This document shows positions 26,799 to 36,664 of a DNA stretch of 64,000 bases, piece by piece. The translations under genes and the position numbers were made by a program. Under the pieces are notes generated by a model that saw only the letters and a program-made list of their open reading frames with translations, made no database searches and was not told where the DNA came from. The stretch comes from an uncultured Clostridia bacterium (GTDB taxonomy: Bacteria; Bacillota; Clostridia; Christensenellales; UBA1242): positions 33,174 to 97,173 of the forward strand of contig CALWEQ010000007.1 of NCBI GenBank assembly GCA_944377365.1. Direction: 5' to 3'. The stretch's first letter is position 1; each line of letters begins with the position of its first letter.

Positions 26799-28211
26799 AT
26801 GGCAAGTATACCTAAAAAACCAAGAATTAAAAAAGATGGAACAGAAGTTTACGACATTCAAGTTTATGTTAAGGACTCAAAGCAAAAGATATTTTACAAA
26901 ACATATACTCGTGAGCAAGGCATAACCGAAAACGAGAACAGAAGAAGATTAAATGCTTTTGCAGTAAACTTTGAAAACGAAGTTCGAAACAAAATCGCAG
27001 AACAAAAACAAGCATTTCTTCGCAACAAACAAGAAATAACTTTTAAAGAATTCTCTTTAAAATGGTTAAGAAGAAGCGAACAAAAGGACTCCAAAACATC
27101 AGTTGTTAGAAATACCAAAATTGTGGAAGATTTAAATGTTTTAATAGGCAACCTTAAAATGAAAGAAATTCAGCCACTCGATATTCAAGAAATTCTAGAC
27201 TATTTAAACAGCAAGAAAATCATAAAAGAAACAGCAGTTTTGAAGAAATCAATTGATGAAATAATAAAACATACAAATGTTGATAAACTTTGCAGAGAAA
27301 ACGATTTTAGCACTTGCACAATTTTCTATGCAAAGAAAGGACAAACTATTCAATGGCTAAATGCAGTTAAAATTTGTAATGCTTTAAAACTCAATGCAAA
27401 CGAATACTTTACAAAGAAAGTAGAAGAACGGCCATATTCCAAAGGCAGTAAACTTGTTTATCGTAAAGTTTTAAACGCAATTTTTAACTTTGCAATAGAA
27501 ACAGATTTGATAGACAAAAACCCTTGTAAGTTTGTTTTAAAACCAAACAATCTAAGCGGTGAAATAAAAGAAAAGGACATCTTATCACTTGAAGAAACAA
27601 AACAATTACAAAACACTATAAAATCAATAAACAATATTGAAGATTTAAAAAAGAAAACAATGGTGGCAATGTTTCTATCACTTGGGCTAAGACAAGGAGA
27701 ACTTGTTGGGCTACAATGGAAAGATATAAATTGGGATACGAAAAAGATTACAATCAACAGAAGTTCAACCTATACTGGCTCAAAATATGGCATAGTCACC
27801 AAAACACCTAAAACAAAAACATCTATCAGAACGCTCCCTATTCCACAAAGTTTAATGGAAATCATACTAGAATACAAAAATTGGTATGATAACGAACATA
27901 ATAGGATTTATGAAATATGGGACAATGAAAACGAATGGATTTTTGTAAAAATAACAGGGCAACAATTATTCCCACGAACAACAACCCAATGGCTTGACTA
28001 TGTTTTAAATAAAGGTGGTATTAGACATATTGGTTGTCATTCATTAAGACATACCTTTATTACAACATTACTAAGAGAAAAAGTACCAGTTAAAGTTGTG
28101 GCAAAATTTGCTGGACATGCAAATCCAAATGTGACTTTATCAACTTATGCCCATTTCTTAGACGAAGATAATGATGAGGCTTCACAAGTTATGGACAAGT
28201 TTTTGAAATAA
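26799..28211 (+). CDS. int: Tyrosine integrase with an apparent internal XRE-type HTH
   Basis: A 470-residue tyrosine recombinase. The N-terminal arm-binding region has the AP2-like IQVYVKDSKQKIFYKTY (about 18-35). The core-binding helix bundle starts at about 80. The catalytic domain has Arg in GLRQGEL, the Lys beta-hairpin TKTPKTKTSIRTLPIP, HSLRHTF, GHAN and the Tyr nucleophile in STYAHF. Residues about 145-210, inside the core-binding domain, read like an inserted Cro/CI helix-turn-helix (CRENDFSTCTIFYAKKGQ... ALKLNANEYF). It probably integrates and excises the element at the 3' end of the adjacent tRNA-Arg. Confidence 0.93.
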   Translation: MASIPKKPRIKKDGTEVYDIQVYVKDSKQKIFYKTYTREQGITENENRRRLNAFAVNFENEVRNKIAEQKQAFLRNKQEITFKEFSLKWLRRSEQKDSKTSVVRNTKIVEDLNVLIGNLKMKEIQPLDIQEILDYLNSKKIIKETAVLKKSIDEIIKHTNVDKLCRENDFSTCTIFYAKKGQTIQWLNAVKICNALKLNANEYFTKKVEERPYSKGSKLVYRKVLNAIFNFAIETDLIDKNPCKFVLKPNNLSGEIKEKDILSLEETKQLQNTIKSINNIEDLKKKTMVAMFLSLGLRQGELVGLQWKDINWDTKKITINRSSTYTGSKYGIVTKTPKTKTSIRTLPIPQSLMEIILEYKNWYDNEHNRIYEIWDNENEWIFVKITGQQLFPRTTTQWLDYVLNKGGIRHIGCHSLRHTFITTLLREKVPVKVVAKFAGHANPNVTLSTYAHFLDEDNDEASQVMDKFLK

Positions 28212-28222
28212 CCATACAAAAA

Positions 28223-28240
28223 CCATACTTAAAAAGTATG
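28223..28240 (+). terminator. Weak hairpin after the integrase
   Basis: CATACTT/AAGTATG stem with little T-run. Confidence 0.4.
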
Positions 28241-28278
28241 TTGTCTTTTAATGTCAAGTTTAGAAAAAGGAGAAAAAT

Positions 28279-28308
28279 ATGTATTATTATAGAAAAAGAC
28301 CACCTTAA
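28279..28308 (+). CDS. Nine-codon ORF with a strong ribosome site
   Basis: AAGGAG followed 8 nt later by ATG and the peptide MYYYRKRPP, then TAA inside a terminator-like hairpin GACCAC/GTGGTC (28298-28316). It lies between int and tRNA-Arg. It could be an attenuator-type leader or chance. Confidence 0.3.
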   Translation: MYYYRKRPP

Positions 28309-28321
28309 ATAGTGGTCAGTT

Positions 28322-28396
28322 TGGTGTTCCCGGCGGGAATCGAACCCACATCGGTCGCTTAGGAGGCGACTGTTCTATCCGTTGAACTACGAGAAC
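28322..28396 (-). tRNA. tRNA-Arg(CCU)
   Basis: A complete cloverleaf on the reverse strand: acceptor GTTCTCG with CGGGAAC, a good T-arm around GGTTCGATTCC, and anticodon stem AGTCGC/GCGACC enclosing the loop CTCCTAA, so the anticodon is CCU (reads AGG). The 3' CCA is encoded. It is the insertion target of the element to its left. Confidence 0.9.
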
Positions 28397-28880
28397 ATAT
28401 AAATTTTGAGATTTCACACAAGATTTAGGACAAAACTATTGATAAAATTATTGATGCTTTCAAAATTTCAATCAAAAACCTACGAAAACCCAGTAAATAA
28501 AGGACTTAAATTCTTTATTACATACTCTAAGGAGGGGCTTGTAATATCCACTTTACTATGGGAACATAAAAAAGTATGCTTCGAATGCTTTTATTATAGC
28601 ATACACTTTTTTAAATTACAAATTTTTTATCAAAATTTGTGTTGTTTAGGACTTATTTACTATATAATTGATTGTTTTAATATAGAATTAATAAAAATAT
28701 AGCATTATTTATTGCTTGTTATATTTAAATTATGTAAGGTAAATAACAAATTGTAAATAAGTTAGATTAAAAAAAATGAATAAATATACAAAAAATGTTT
28801 GGTTTATTCAATAATTTGTGATAATATTGCTACATACATATTTTTTTGGCCTATTGTTTGGCTTTACTTCGGAGGATAAA
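28397..28880. other. AT-rich noncoding stretch
   Basis: No convincing gene. An imperfect stem, AAAGTATGCT (about 28571-28580) with AGCATACACTTT (about 28598-28610), flanked by A and T runs, may be a terminator. TTGGTT (about 28800) and a GATAATAT -10-like box (about 28822) form a possible promoter for the next gene. Confidence 0.4.
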
Positions 28881-29465
28881 ATGGCACAACAGATAAGCAA
28901 GCTTGACGTAATTGATGAATTTAAGCAACTTGGATTAATAGATAAAGATAAAGTTTCGGATTTTGATAAAGGATTTTTATTGGCTGTTTATTCTGCAAAG
29001 CTTGCAGGCAATTTTGATTGTGAAAAAATTGTTAATAAAGCAAAAAATGGATTTAAAAAAAATGAGAACAGCGAGCAAGAGATTTGTTCAATTCATGAAC
29101 TTTTAACCGAGATGAAGAAGAACAGTTTAGAGGGGAATGAAAAGCTTGGCGTTTGCAGGTCGTTTGAAAACAGTGAAAGTAGATTACAACAAAACTGTGA
29201 AAGATTTATTTCCAAAAGGCAGGAGTATGAGGCGTTTTTGGCGATATTAAGTAGCGATGAAACTCTTAAAGCAACAGCTAGAAGGCTTGGGGTAGAAAAT
29301 GCTGACGCAGTAAAAAAAGTGCTATTAGACAAAAAAGATAAGCTAGAAGAAAAATTTTATTCTTTAAAAGCCACCACTTTTAGTGAGGCAATAGACCACC
29401 TTGTTTGGTTAAGTGCTAGGGTAGAACATGCGGATGAAGAAAAAATACTTACAAATGTTTGTTAA
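28881..29465 (+). CDS. Hypothetical helical protein
   Basis: A 194-residue protein; the start at the ATG at 28881 is chosen because GGAGG lies 5-9 bases upstream, and the longer frame reads through noncoding sequence. It is predicted mostly helical, with an acidic N-terminal segment (DVIDEFKQLGLIDKDKV), a middle coiled coil, and a C-terminal helix-turn-like ATARRLGVENADAVKKVLLD. No family is recognised. Confidence 0.65.
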   Translation: MAQQISKLDVIDEFKQLGLIDKDKVSDFDKGFLLAVYSAKLAGNFDCEKIVNKAKNGFKKNENSEQEICSIHELLTEMKKNSLEGNEKLGVCRSFENSESRLQQNCERFISKRQEYEAFLAILSSDETLKATARRLGVENADAVKKVLLDKKDKLEEKFYSLKATTFSEAIDHLVWLSARVEHADEEKILTNVC

Positions 29466-29470
29466 AATGC

Positions 29471-29499
29471 TTGACAATTAAGATAGATTTATATAAAAT
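29471..29499 (+). promoter_or_regulatory. rplM-rpsI promoter and possible L13-type leader
   Basis: TTGACA (29471-29476), 17-nt spacer, TAAAAT (29494-29499). The ~95-nt leader up to the ATG at 29594 may be an L13-type ribosomal-protein autoregulatory leader, but I did not establish a fold. Confidence 0.7.
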
Positions 29500-29593
29500 A
29501 TAAAAGTCGCAAATTAAAAGCGTCTTTTTGTTTATATTAGCCCCATAAATGATTTGACCTTTTATAGCGTAATATTTCGGAGGAAAATTTACA

Positions 29594-30037
29594 ATGAAAA
29601 CATTTATGGCTAATCCAGCCGAGATTGAAAGAAAATGGTATTTGATTGACGCGTCAGGCCTTCCACTTGGTCGTGTAGCAACTGCCGTTGCGGACATCTT
29701 GACTGGCAAAAATAAAGTGATTTACACTCCTCATGTTGACACAGGAGATTTTGTTGTTGTAATAAATTCAGACAAAATCGTGCTCACAGGGAAAAAACTT
29801 GAAAAGAAAAAAATGATTTGGCACACAGGTTTTATTGGAGGACTAAAAGAAGTTAAGTACGACAAACTCATGAAAGAGAATTCTCCAAAAGCTCTTGAAA
29901 AAGCAGTGAAAGGTATGCTTCCTAAAACTACACTTGGAAGAAAACAATTTACGAGGATGAAAATTTATCGTGATGCAGAGCACAATCAAGAAGCACAAAA
30001 ACCACAATTGGTTGAAATTAAAGGAGCGAAAAAATAA
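29594..30037 (+). CDS. rplM: 50S ribosomal protein L13
   Basis: A 147-residue protein with L13 features: [46 protein letters not shown] and [20 protein letters not shown] precedes the ATG. It is followed by rpsI with a 1-bp overlap, the universal L13-S9 operon. Confidence 0.98.
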   Translation: MKTFMANPAEIERKWYLIDASGLPLGRVATAVADILTGKNKVIYTPHVDTGDFVVVINSDKIVLTGKKLEKKKMIWHTGFIGGLKEVKYDKLMKENSPKALEKAVKGMLPKTTLGRKQFTRMKIYRDAEHNQEAQKPQLVEIKGAKK

Positions 30038-30456
30038 TGGCTGAGGAAAAGAAAATTACAAAAAAGACAGTTGCAGAATTTATTGCAACTGGAAGAAGAA
30101 AATCAAGCGTTGCTCGAGTTAGAATGAAAGCGGGCAAAGGTGTGATAAAAGTAAATGGCAAAGAAATAGGCGATTACCTTCAACATGACACAATGCTCCT
30201 TGTCGCTTTGCAACCACTTGAATTGACAGATTCGAGGACAAAGTTTGACATCAACATCAAGTGTGATGGAGGCGGAGTTTCAGGTCAAGCAGGCGCAATT
30301 TGTCATGGTATTGCTCGTGCACTCGTTAAAGCAAACGAAACTTACAAAGCCGAATTAAAGAAAGCCGGTTTCCTTTCAAGAGATTCAAGAATGAAAGAAA
30401 GAAAGAAATATGGTCTCAAAAAGGCGCGCAAGGCTCCACAATTCTCAAAACGTTAA
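30037..30456 (+). CDS. rpsI: 30S ribosomal protein S9
   Basis: A 139-residue S9 with [16 protein letters not shown], the C-terminal [18 protein letters not shown] and the GG-rich region [20 protein letters not shown] lysine-rich N-terminal extension of about 15 residues precedes the conserved part. It is followed by a strong terminator. Confidence 0.98.
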   Translation: MAEEKKITKKTVAEFIATGRRKSSVARVRMKAGKGVIKVNGKEIGDYLQHDTMLLVALQPLELTDSRTKFDINIKCDGGGVSGQAGAICHGIARALVKANETYKAELKKAGFLSRDSRMKERKKYGLKKARKAPQFSKR

Positions 30457-30486
30457 AAAAGAAGATGCTTTTGCATCTTTTTTTGT
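30457..30486 (+). terminator. Terminator of rplM-rpsI
   Basis: AAGATGC/GCATCTT stem with a TTTT loop and a long T-run. Confidence 0.9.
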
Positions 30487-30572
30487 TGTTTCAAATAAGA
30501 ATATTATGTTAAAATTAGAGGTATTAAATTAATTAAAACTTAATATTAAATTAATAAGCTTGTGGAGGTTTT

Positions 30573-31466
30573 ATGTTTGATTTTGTCATTGTTGGGTCGG
30601 GGCCAGCGGGTTTAACATCTGCTATCTATGCAAAAAGAGCAGGCAAAAAGGCTGTTGTTATAGAAAAATCTATCGAAGGTGGTCAGGTTGCGACAATAGG
30701 TAAGATAGAAAATTATCCAGGATTTGCTCAAATTGATGGATTTGAACTAGCCGACAATTTTGTCAAGCAAGCGAAAGCTTTGGGTGTGGAGTTTGTTCAA
30801 GATGAAATGGTAGACTTAAAGTTTGAAGGCGACAAAAATATAGTGATAGGCAGGAAATCAAACTATGAAGGCAAGGCCATAATTTTGGCTTTAGGTTCTG
30901 TTTCTCGAAAATTAAAAGTAGAAGGCGAAGACGAGTTTTTGGGCAAGGGGGTAAGTTATTGTGCCACTTGTGACGGAAATTTTTTTAGAAATAAAAATGT
31001 GGTGGTCGTAGGGTCGGGTGATTCTGCTGTTTCATCCGCACTTTATCTACTACCAATATGCAAAACTGTTTCCATCGTTTCCAAATATCCAGAACTAAAA
31101 CTTAAAGGCTACTCAAAAGATATTTTAAATAAGTTGAATGGTGTAAAAATTTATTACAATTCTAATATTGAGAGGATTGAAGGCGACGACTTTGTGGAAA
31201 AGGTTAAAATTGACAGCATGGAAAAAGAAGTCAGCACGGATGGCGTTTTTGTGTCAATAGGAAGAATGCCAACAACTGAATTTTTGCTAGGAAAAATAGA
31301 TCTTGATGAGAAGGGCTTTGTTGTGGTTGACAATTTAATGCATACCTCTAGAAAGGGTGTCTATGCATGTGGTGACATAACTAATCATACGGTAAAACAA
31401 ATTGTTACCGCCACCGCCGAAGGAGCGATTGCTTCGGTGCAAGCTTTAAAAGATATGCAAAAATAG
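30573..31466 (+). CDS. trxB: Thioredoxin reductase
   Basis: A 297-residue flavoprotein. It has the FAD-binding VGSGPAGLTSAIYAKRAG, the redox-active CATCDG (Cys130/Cys133), the NADPH-binding VVVGSGDSAVSSAL and the C-terminal ACGDITNHTVKQI, exactly the TrxB layout. It reduces thioredoxin with NADPH. GGAGG precedes the ATG. Its only nearby transcription neighbour is dnaG, 102 bp downstream with its own ribosome site. Confidence 0.94.
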   Translation: MFDFVIVGSGPAGLTSAIYAKRAGKKAVVIEKSIEGGQVATIGKIENYPGFAQIDGFELADNFVKQAKALGVEFVQDEMVDLKFEGDKNIVIGRKSNYEGKAIILALGSVSRKLKVEGEDEFLGKGVSYCATCDGNFFRNKNVVVVGSGDSAVSSALYLLPICKTVSIVSKYPELKLKGYSKDILNKLNGVKIYYNSNIERIEGDDFVEKVKIDSMEKEVSTDGVFVSIGRMPTTEFLLGKIDLDEKGFVVVDNLMHTSRKGVYACGDITNHTVKQIVTATAEGAIASVQALKDMQK

Positions 31467-31568
31467 ATTATAGTTATAAAAACAAAATTTTTATTTAGAA
31501 AAAAAAAGGATTTTTTATTCATTACGAGTATATATAATTAGAAAACGTTTTAGATATTAGAGGAATAA

Positions 31569-33350
31569 GTGAGAAACACGGGATTTTCGCCAGAATGGCT
31601 GGACGAGCTTAAAAGAAAAAATGATATAGTAAGTGTAGTTTCAAAGTATGTGCAACTAGAACAGAGGGGTAACAAATTTTGGGGTTGTTGCCCTTTTCAT
31701 CGTGAAAAGACACCTTCTTTTGTTGTTGATCAATATGATGGGCTTTTCCATTGCTTTGGTTGTAAAGAGGGCGGAGATGTCATAAGTTTTGTTCAGAAAA
31801 TTGAGTCATGCAATTTTCACGATGCGGTTGTGCGTTTGGCGGAGATGGCAAAGATGCCGTTGCCTGAAATAAGTGGAGATGAAAATTTAATTCAACAAAA
31901 AAAAGCTCGCGATGTTTCATTAAAAATTTTAGATTTGGCAAAGAAACATTATCATGAAAACATTTATCTCCCTTCCGCAAAATTAGCTCAACAGTACATA
32001 AAGAAAAGAGGTTTCACTCGTCACGAATTAGAAGATTTTGAAATAGGTTACAGTTTAAATTGGAGCGAACTTGTAAATTATTTACAAAAACAGGGTTTTA
32101 CGGCTAAACAGCTTTTGGATAGTGGTGTCGCCCAAACGAAGGATTCGGGTAAACTTTACGATGCTATGGGTGGAAGATTGGTTTTTCCAATCTTAAACTC
32201 TTTTGGCGAATGCATTGGATTTACTGCAAGAGCTTTAGAAAAAACCGATTTTGCAAAATACAAAAACACAGCAGAAACGAAAGTGTTTCAAAAAAGTAAA
32301 GTGGTTTTTGCAATTAATTTGTTAAAAAAATTAAAGCAAGAAAAAGGCCTTTCTAAAATTATTATTGTTGAAGGACAAATTGATGTAATCTCCATGCATA
32401 GAGCAGGATTTAAAAACACTGTTGCATGTTTGGGCACAGCCTTGACACAAGATCATGCGCGCGAACTAAAAAGATTGTGCGAAAACATAACGCTTTGTTT
32501 TGATGGCGACGAAGCGGGGATAAAGGCAACGCTTAGATCAATTGGTATTTTGCAAGAAGCAGGTTGCAACGTTAGGGTCGCACGTTTACCAAAGGGGTTG
32601 GATCCAGATGAGCTTTTGAAAGAACAAGGCAAAGAGAGCATGGAAAAAATTATAGAAAATGCGACTGATACAATTGATTATTATATTGAGTTGGCACTCG
32701 AAAAATATGACCTTTCACGACCTGATGAAAAAGGCAAGTTTACTAAAGAGATTTTGTCAAAATTAAATGGTTTGACACCTGCCGAACAGGATCCATATTT
32801 GTTTAAGCTTAGAGATTTAACGCAAACGCCAGTGGACACGCTTCGTAGGTCGCTTGGGATTACAATTATGCCGACTTTCGAAAAACCTGAAAAATCCGTT
32901 TTATCTGAGAGGATAAATGGGAATAAAAGGGCTGTCAGGTTTATACTCGCGTCACTTTTACACAAAAAAGATTTTGTCAATAAAGATATAGATTACTCTT
33001 TATTGTTAAAAGAAGATGTTGATGTATTGAATATTATCAATTCCGTTTCGCGAGTTTCAGGTTTGTTTGACAGAGTTGAAGCAGAAGATCAATATTGGCA
33101 AGATTTAATATATTTTAATTTTGCCGAGGCAAAAGGAAATGAAAAACAGTATTTTGATGAATGCTTGTGGACGCTCGTTGAAGAAAAGTATAAGACGGAA
33201 AAAGAAGACATAATGACTGAATATAAGGCATCGCAAAATTTGGAAGAACGTAAGGCTCTCTTAATTAAAGCACAACAGGTTGATAAAAAAATTCGTGAAA
33301 AAAATTTAGAAGATTTTTTTATAAAAAGTGGAGGAAATGAAGATGCTTGA
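31569..33350 (+). CDS. dnaG: DNA primase
   Basis: A 593-residue primase, GTG start with AGAGGA upstream. The N-terminal zinc finger has [12 protein letters not shown] and CFGCKEGGD; the Toprim catalytic core has [14 protein letters not shown] and the metal-binding DGDEAGIKA. The C-terminal helicase-binding region is present (about residues 440-593). It makes RNA primers at the replication fork. It overlaps rpoD by 8 bp; dnaG-rpoD is the classic macromolecular synthesis operon (rpsU is absent here). Confidence 0.97.
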   Translation: MRNTGFSPEWLDELKRKNDIVSVVSKYVQLEQRGNKFWGCCPFHREKTPSFVVDQYDGLFHCFGCKEGGDVISFVQKIESCNFHDAVVRLAEMAKMPLPEISGDENLIQQKKARDVSLKILDLAKKHYHENIYLPSAKLAQQYIKKRGFTRHELEDFEIGYSLNWSELVNYLQKQGFTAKQLLDSGVAQTKDSGKLYDAMGGRLVFPILNSFGECIGFTARALEKTDFAKYKNTAETKVFQKSKVVFAINLLKKLKQEKGLSKIIIVEGQIDVISMHRAGFKNTVACLGTALTQDHARELKRLCENITLCFDGDEAGIKATLRSIGILQEAGCNVRVARLPKGLDPDELLKEQGKESMEKIIENATDTIDYYIELALEKYDLSRPDEKGKFTKEILSKLNGLTPAEQDPYLFKLRDLTQTPVDTLRRSLGITIMPTFEKPEKSVLSERINGNKRAVRFILASLLHKKDFVNKDIDYSLLLKEDVDVLNIINSVSRVSGLFDRVEAEDQYWQDLIYFNFAEAKGNEKQYFDECLWTLVEEKYKTEKEDIMTEYKASQNLEERKALLIKAQQVDKKIREKNLEDFFIKSGGNEDA

Positions 33351-34404
33351 TGCAAAAGTTGAAGCAGAATTTAAAAAATTTGAGGATTTAGCACAAAAAA
33401 AAGGTTCTATAAACGCCGATGATGTTTTATGCAAGGTTTTAAAGTATGACGTTTCGCCTGACGACATTCGCCAATTTATCGAAAAATTGGAGAGCAGAGG
33501 AATCAAAGTGATTAAAACCGACGAGGAAGATTATGCTAAAGAAGATTTTTCTGATCTTATGCCTGCCTATGGAGTTGATGATCCTGTAAAAGTGTATTTG
33601 AAAGATATTGGCAAAGTACCACTTCTCTCATCAGAAGAAGAAATTGAGCTTGCGCAAAGAATATTGAAAGGTGACGAATATGCTAAAGCAAAATTTTGTG
33701 AAGCCAATCTTAGATTGGTCGTTAGTGTGGCAAAAAAATGGGCACCAAGAGCTTCTAGTTTGTCATTTCTTGATTTAATTCAAGAAGGAAATTTGGGGCT
33801 TCTTAAAGCAGTAGAAAGATTTGACTACTCAAAGGGTTTTAAGTTTTCAACATATGCAACATGGTGGATACGTCAGTCAATCACGCGTGCGATCGCAGAT
33901 CAATCTCGAACAATAAGAATTCCTGTTCACATGGTTGAAACTATAAACAAAGCACAACGCGTTGTGCGTCAATTGACACAGAAGTTGTGTCGCGAACCTA
34001 CCACAGAAGAGATAGCGCAAGAGATGGGAATAAGTGAAGCGAAAGTAGTTGAAATTCAAAAAATTGGATTGGATCCCGTTTCCCTTGAAACTCCGATTGG
34101 GGAAGAGGAAGATTCAAAATTGACAGATATTATTGTTGACGATTCAATCAAATCGCCAGTCGAATATGCAACCCAAACTCTTCTTAGAGAGCAGTTGCTT
34201 GCAGTCATTGACACATTGACACCACGTGAACAAGAAGTGATAAGACAAAGATATGGATTAAAAGACGGCCGTGCCAAAACGTTGGAAGAGGTAGGGCGTG
34301 AGTTTAAAGTCACAAGGGAGCGTATACGACAAATTGAAGCGAAAGCACTTAGAAAATTGAAGCATCCAAATCGCAGTAAGCGTCTTGCAGATTTTATGGA
34401 TTAA
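33343..34404 (+). CDS. rpoD: Primary sigma factor (SigA/RpoD)
   Basis: A 353-residue sigma-70. The ATG at 33343 has GGAGG at 33330-33334, correctly spaced; two upstream in-frame starts are poorer. Regions in order: 1.2 ([17 protein letters not shown]), 2.1-2.4 ([52 protein letters not shown]), 3, and 4.2 ([21 protein letters not shown]). The segment between 2.1 and 2.2 reads [14 protein letters not shown] and is a few residues longer than the common form. Region 1.1 is short. Confidence 0.96.
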   Translation: MLDAKVEAEFKKFEDLAQKKGSINADDVLCKVLKYDVSPDDIRQFIEKLESRGIKVIKTDEEDYAKEDFSDLMPAYGVDDPVKVYLKDIGKVPLLSSEEEIELAQRILKGDEYAKAKFCEANLRLVVSVAKKWAPRASSLSFLDLIQEGNLGLLKAVERFDYSKGFKFSTYATWWIRQSITRAIADQSRTIRIPVHMVETINKAQRVVRQLTQKLCREPTTEEIAQEMGISEAKVVEIQKIGLDPVSLETPIGEEEDSKLTDIIVDDSIKSPVEYATQTLLREQLLAVIDTLTPREQEVIRQRYGLKDGRAKTLEEVGREFKVTRERIRQIEAKALRKLKHPNRSKRLADFMD

Positions 34405-34416
34405 TAAGGAGAAATT

Positions 34417-35115
34417 ATGGATATCAAAGCGATTTTAGCATATCAAGAAGTTGATAAAAAATTGTATCAAATGGAGCAATCTTTAGCAAAAGATCCTAAT
34501 AAGCAAAAATGCAATCAATTAAATCAAACTGCCAGGGATTCTCAACAGAGGTCTAGCCAATTGGAAGAGCAAGCTGGCACCGTACTTAGAGAATTGAATG
34601 AACTTAAAAAGAACATTAAAACCATAAAAGCACATGGTGATGAGTTTTTGGGCAGTGATGTAGAAAAAATTGATATAGAAAAGATTGATGAAGCTATTAT
34701 GAAAAAAGATCGAATTTCATCAAATATAACTGCACTAGATAAAAAACTTACAAAGCTTGCAGAAAACATAAATCAAATCTTATCAGAATTTAATAGAACG
34801 ATTAAAATTTATAATGAAGCAAAACTTCAATATCAAAAGTTTAAATCTGTTTATGATGCCAAAGTAAGAGAGTTGGAACCTCAAATGAACGAGTTAAAAA
34901 AACAGCTTTTGGTTTTAGAAAAAAGTGTCGATCCTAAAACTATGGAAATTTATAAAAGAAAAAGGGATGACAGGATTTTCCCTGTCTTTGTTGAATTGCA
35001 TGGAAAAGCATGTGGAAGATGCAGGATGGAACTTTCGGCATCAGCAATTTCAAAATTAAAAAGCGAACAAATTTTGCCTTGCGAAAACTGTCGTAGCATA
35101 ATTTATTTTAATTAA
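34417..35115 (+). CDS. Coiled-coil protein with C-terminal zinc ribbon (C4-type)
   Basis: A 232-residue protein. Residues about 1-175 form a long coiled coil (QEVDKKLYQMEQSL ... KKQLLVLEKS); the last ~45 hold a CGRC...CENC zinc ribbon. This is the DUF164/C4-type zinc-ribbon family that often follows sigma or primase operons in Bacillota and Chlamydia. Its role is unclear; flagellar or RNA-binding functions have been proposed for relatives. A terminator follows. Confidence 0.85.
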   Translation: MDIKAILAYQEVDKKLYQMEQSLAKDPNKQKCNQLNQTARDSQQRSSQLEEQAGTVLRELNELKKNIKTIKAHGDEFLGSDVEKIDIEKIDEAIMKKDRISSNITALDKKLTKLAENINQILSEFNRTIKIYNEAKLQYQKFKSVYDAKVRELEPQMNELKKQLLVLEKSVDPKTMEIYKRKRDDRIFPVFVELHGKACGRCRMELSASAISKLKSEQILPCENCRSIIYFN

Positions 35116-35165
35116 AAAATTTCAAGACAAAATTTAATTTAAATATATTTTTTAGTAAAATTAAT

Positions 35166-35191
35166 AAAACGGCATATTTTTGCCGTTTTTT
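35166..35191. terminator. Bidirectional terminator
   Basis: AAAACGGCA/TGCCGTTTTT stem between the convergent zinc-ribbon gene (+) and the aminotransferase (-). Confidence 0.85.
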
Positions 35192-36353
35192 ATATCATTT
35201 TTTTGCATTTTAACATTGATTTGATTGCAAATATTAATTTTTGTATATCTGAAAATGTGGTGAAATAAGATATGGACGCTCTAACTGCTCCTTGATCTAA
35301 TAGCCCCAAAGCTTCATGCTTTTTTGCAGCACAATGATATCCACCTCTTACACATATTCCGTATTTTTCGTTTAAAATATTTGCTACCTCATTAGAATGC
35401 ATTCCCGGGATGTTAAATGCAAAAACACCTTTCGCGTTTTCGGTTGCTGTGTAAATTTTTATTGGAAGATATGATAGTTCGTAATTTAAAAATGTAGTCA
35501 AATCATCTAGATGGTCGTGTATTTGATTAAAATTTTCATTTACAAAGTCAATCCCACCTGAAAGGGCAAGAATTGCAGGCGTGGCAATTGTGCCAACCTC
35601 AAATCTTTCGGGAAGTGTTTCGGGCTGAATGAGTTCCAAAGAATTGGTCCCTGTTCCACCAAATAGGATAGGAGAAAGACATTCTGGTTTTGAAACGAGC
35701 AAAGCCCCAAGCCCTTGAATAGAGTAAAATCCTTTGTGTGGAGCTATTGCTAAAAAGGATATATTGTTTTCTTGCATATCAATTTTTTCATGCCCAGCAC
35801 TCTGTGCACCATCAACTAAAAACAATAAATCTCTTTCTTTGCAAAGTTTTCCTATCTCTTTGATATCACAAACGTCGCCATTTACATTTGAAATATGATT
35901 GCATATTACCATGTAAGTGTTTTTTCTTATGCATTTTTCAATGTCTTCACGACGAATGCCTCCGATTTTACTTTGAGTTGCAACGGTATATTCAATTTTT
36001 CCTTGTTCTTTTAAATGCTCTAATGGTCTTAAAACAGAATTGTGTTCATTTTCTGTGCAGATGATGTGTCCTCCGTCTTTTACTGAACCAAGAATTGCAA
36101 GATTTAATGAAGAAGAACAATTTGCAATAAAAACCACATTATTTTCATCTTCCAGATTAAACATTTTTGCTAATTTTTGTCTTGTTTGTTCAACTTCGAG
36201 TGCTGCGGCAATGCTTAATTTATGACCACTTCTCCCAGGGTTTGCAGAAAATTTTGTTACCGCAAGGTTAATCTTTCTTAAAACCTCTTTTGGTTTAATT
36301 AAAGTTGTTGCGCTGTTGTCTAAATATATCAAGTTTGCCTCCTTTGGAAACAT
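35190..36353 (-). CDS. Cysteine desulfurase family (class V aminotransferase)
   Basis: A 387-residue PLP enzyme. The internal aldimine Lys is in IAPHKGFYSIQG (about residue 211), with ENEHNSVLRPL and VDGAQSAGHEKID. The catalytic Cys is in GGYHCAAKKHEALG near the C-terminus, so it is likely an active desulfurase-type protein that moves S (or Se) from cysteine. It is divergently transcribed from a DUF3343 gene. That pairing in Clostridia suggests sulfur or selenium transfer to a small carrier rather than general Fe-S assembly. Confidence 0.87.
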   Translation of the reverse strand: MFPKEANLIYLDNSATTLIKPKEVLRKINLAVTKFSANPGRSGHKLSIAAALEVEQTRQKLAKMFNLEDENNVVFIANCSSSLNLAILGSVKDGGHIICTENEHNSVLRPLEHLKEQGKIEYTVATQSKIGGIRREDIEKCIRKNTYMVICNHISNVNGDVCDIKEIGKLCKERDLLFLVDGAQSAGHEKIDMQENNISFLAIAPHKGFYSIQGLGALLVSKPECLSPILFGGTGTNSLELIQPETLPERFEVGTIATPAILALSGGIDFVNENFNQIHDHLDDLTTFLNYELSYLPIKIYTATENAKGVFAFNIPGMHSNEVANILNEKYGICVRGGYHCAAKKHEALGLLDQGAVRASISYFTTFSDIQKLIFAIKSMLKCKKMI

Positions 36354-36411
36354 AATGCTTCTTTAAATAATATAGTGTTAATGAAAAGAATTGGTGAATA
36401 GGGAGGCAACT

Positions 36412-36636
36412 TTGCATTATACCTATGCAGTATTTAAATCGCGAAATGAAACACTATCTTTTTCTAGACATCTTAAAACTTTAGGAATTCCGTGTGCTGT
36501 GACTTCAACTCCGAAACAAGTAAAAAGAACTTGTGGAATTAGTGTTAGATTTTTGTCAGATTATCTTTCAATAGTTCGAGCACATTTTCCGCAACGAGGA
36601 TATTTAAGCTTTGTTGGTTTTTACCCAGGCGAATAA
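36412..36636 (+). CDS. DUF3343 protein, putative Se/S carrier-like
   Basis: A 74-residue protein. The TTG at 36412 is chosen for its GGGAGG five bases upstream; further in-frame starts at 36391 and 36394 lack one. The sequence HYTYAVFKSRNETLSFSRHL, PCAVTSTPKQVKRTCGISVRF is typical of DUF3343, including the single Cys near PKQ..RTCGISVRF. DUF3343 is proposed to carry S or Se from a desulfurase-like partner; the neighbour on the other strand fits. Confidence 0.75.
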   Translation: MHYTYAVFKSRNETLSFSRHLKTLGIPCAVTSTPKQVKRTCGISVRFLSDYLSIVRAHFPQRGYLSFVGFYPGE

Positions 36637-36664
36637 AACATATGCCAGCGCATAATCTAAGATT

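Larger units (their letters stand above)
21971..28331. mobile_element. Integrated element at tRNA-Arg(CCU)
   Basis: Bounds are set by the 12-bp direct repeat TTTGGTGTTCCC at 21971-21982 and 28320-28331, the latter being the 3' end of an intact tRNA-Arg. The tyrosine integrase gene lies next to the intact tRNA, as is usual for tRNA-targeting elements, with an excisionase-like gene before it. The cargo is a winged-helix protein, a two-gene unknown module, a GIY-YIG protein and a small membrane protein. No relaxase, coupling protein or phage structural gene is present, so it would need a helper or be a decayed or mobilizable island. Confidence 0.75.

Noticed and set aside
28406..28702. 98-residue forward ORF
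   Set aside because: No ribosome site, composition like AT-rich noncoding DNA, and it covers a terminator-like hairpin.
29500..29593. L13-type ribosomal-protein leader as a firm riboregulator
   Set aside because: Position and length fit, but I could not establish a conserved fold by eye, so it is only mentioned with the promoter.
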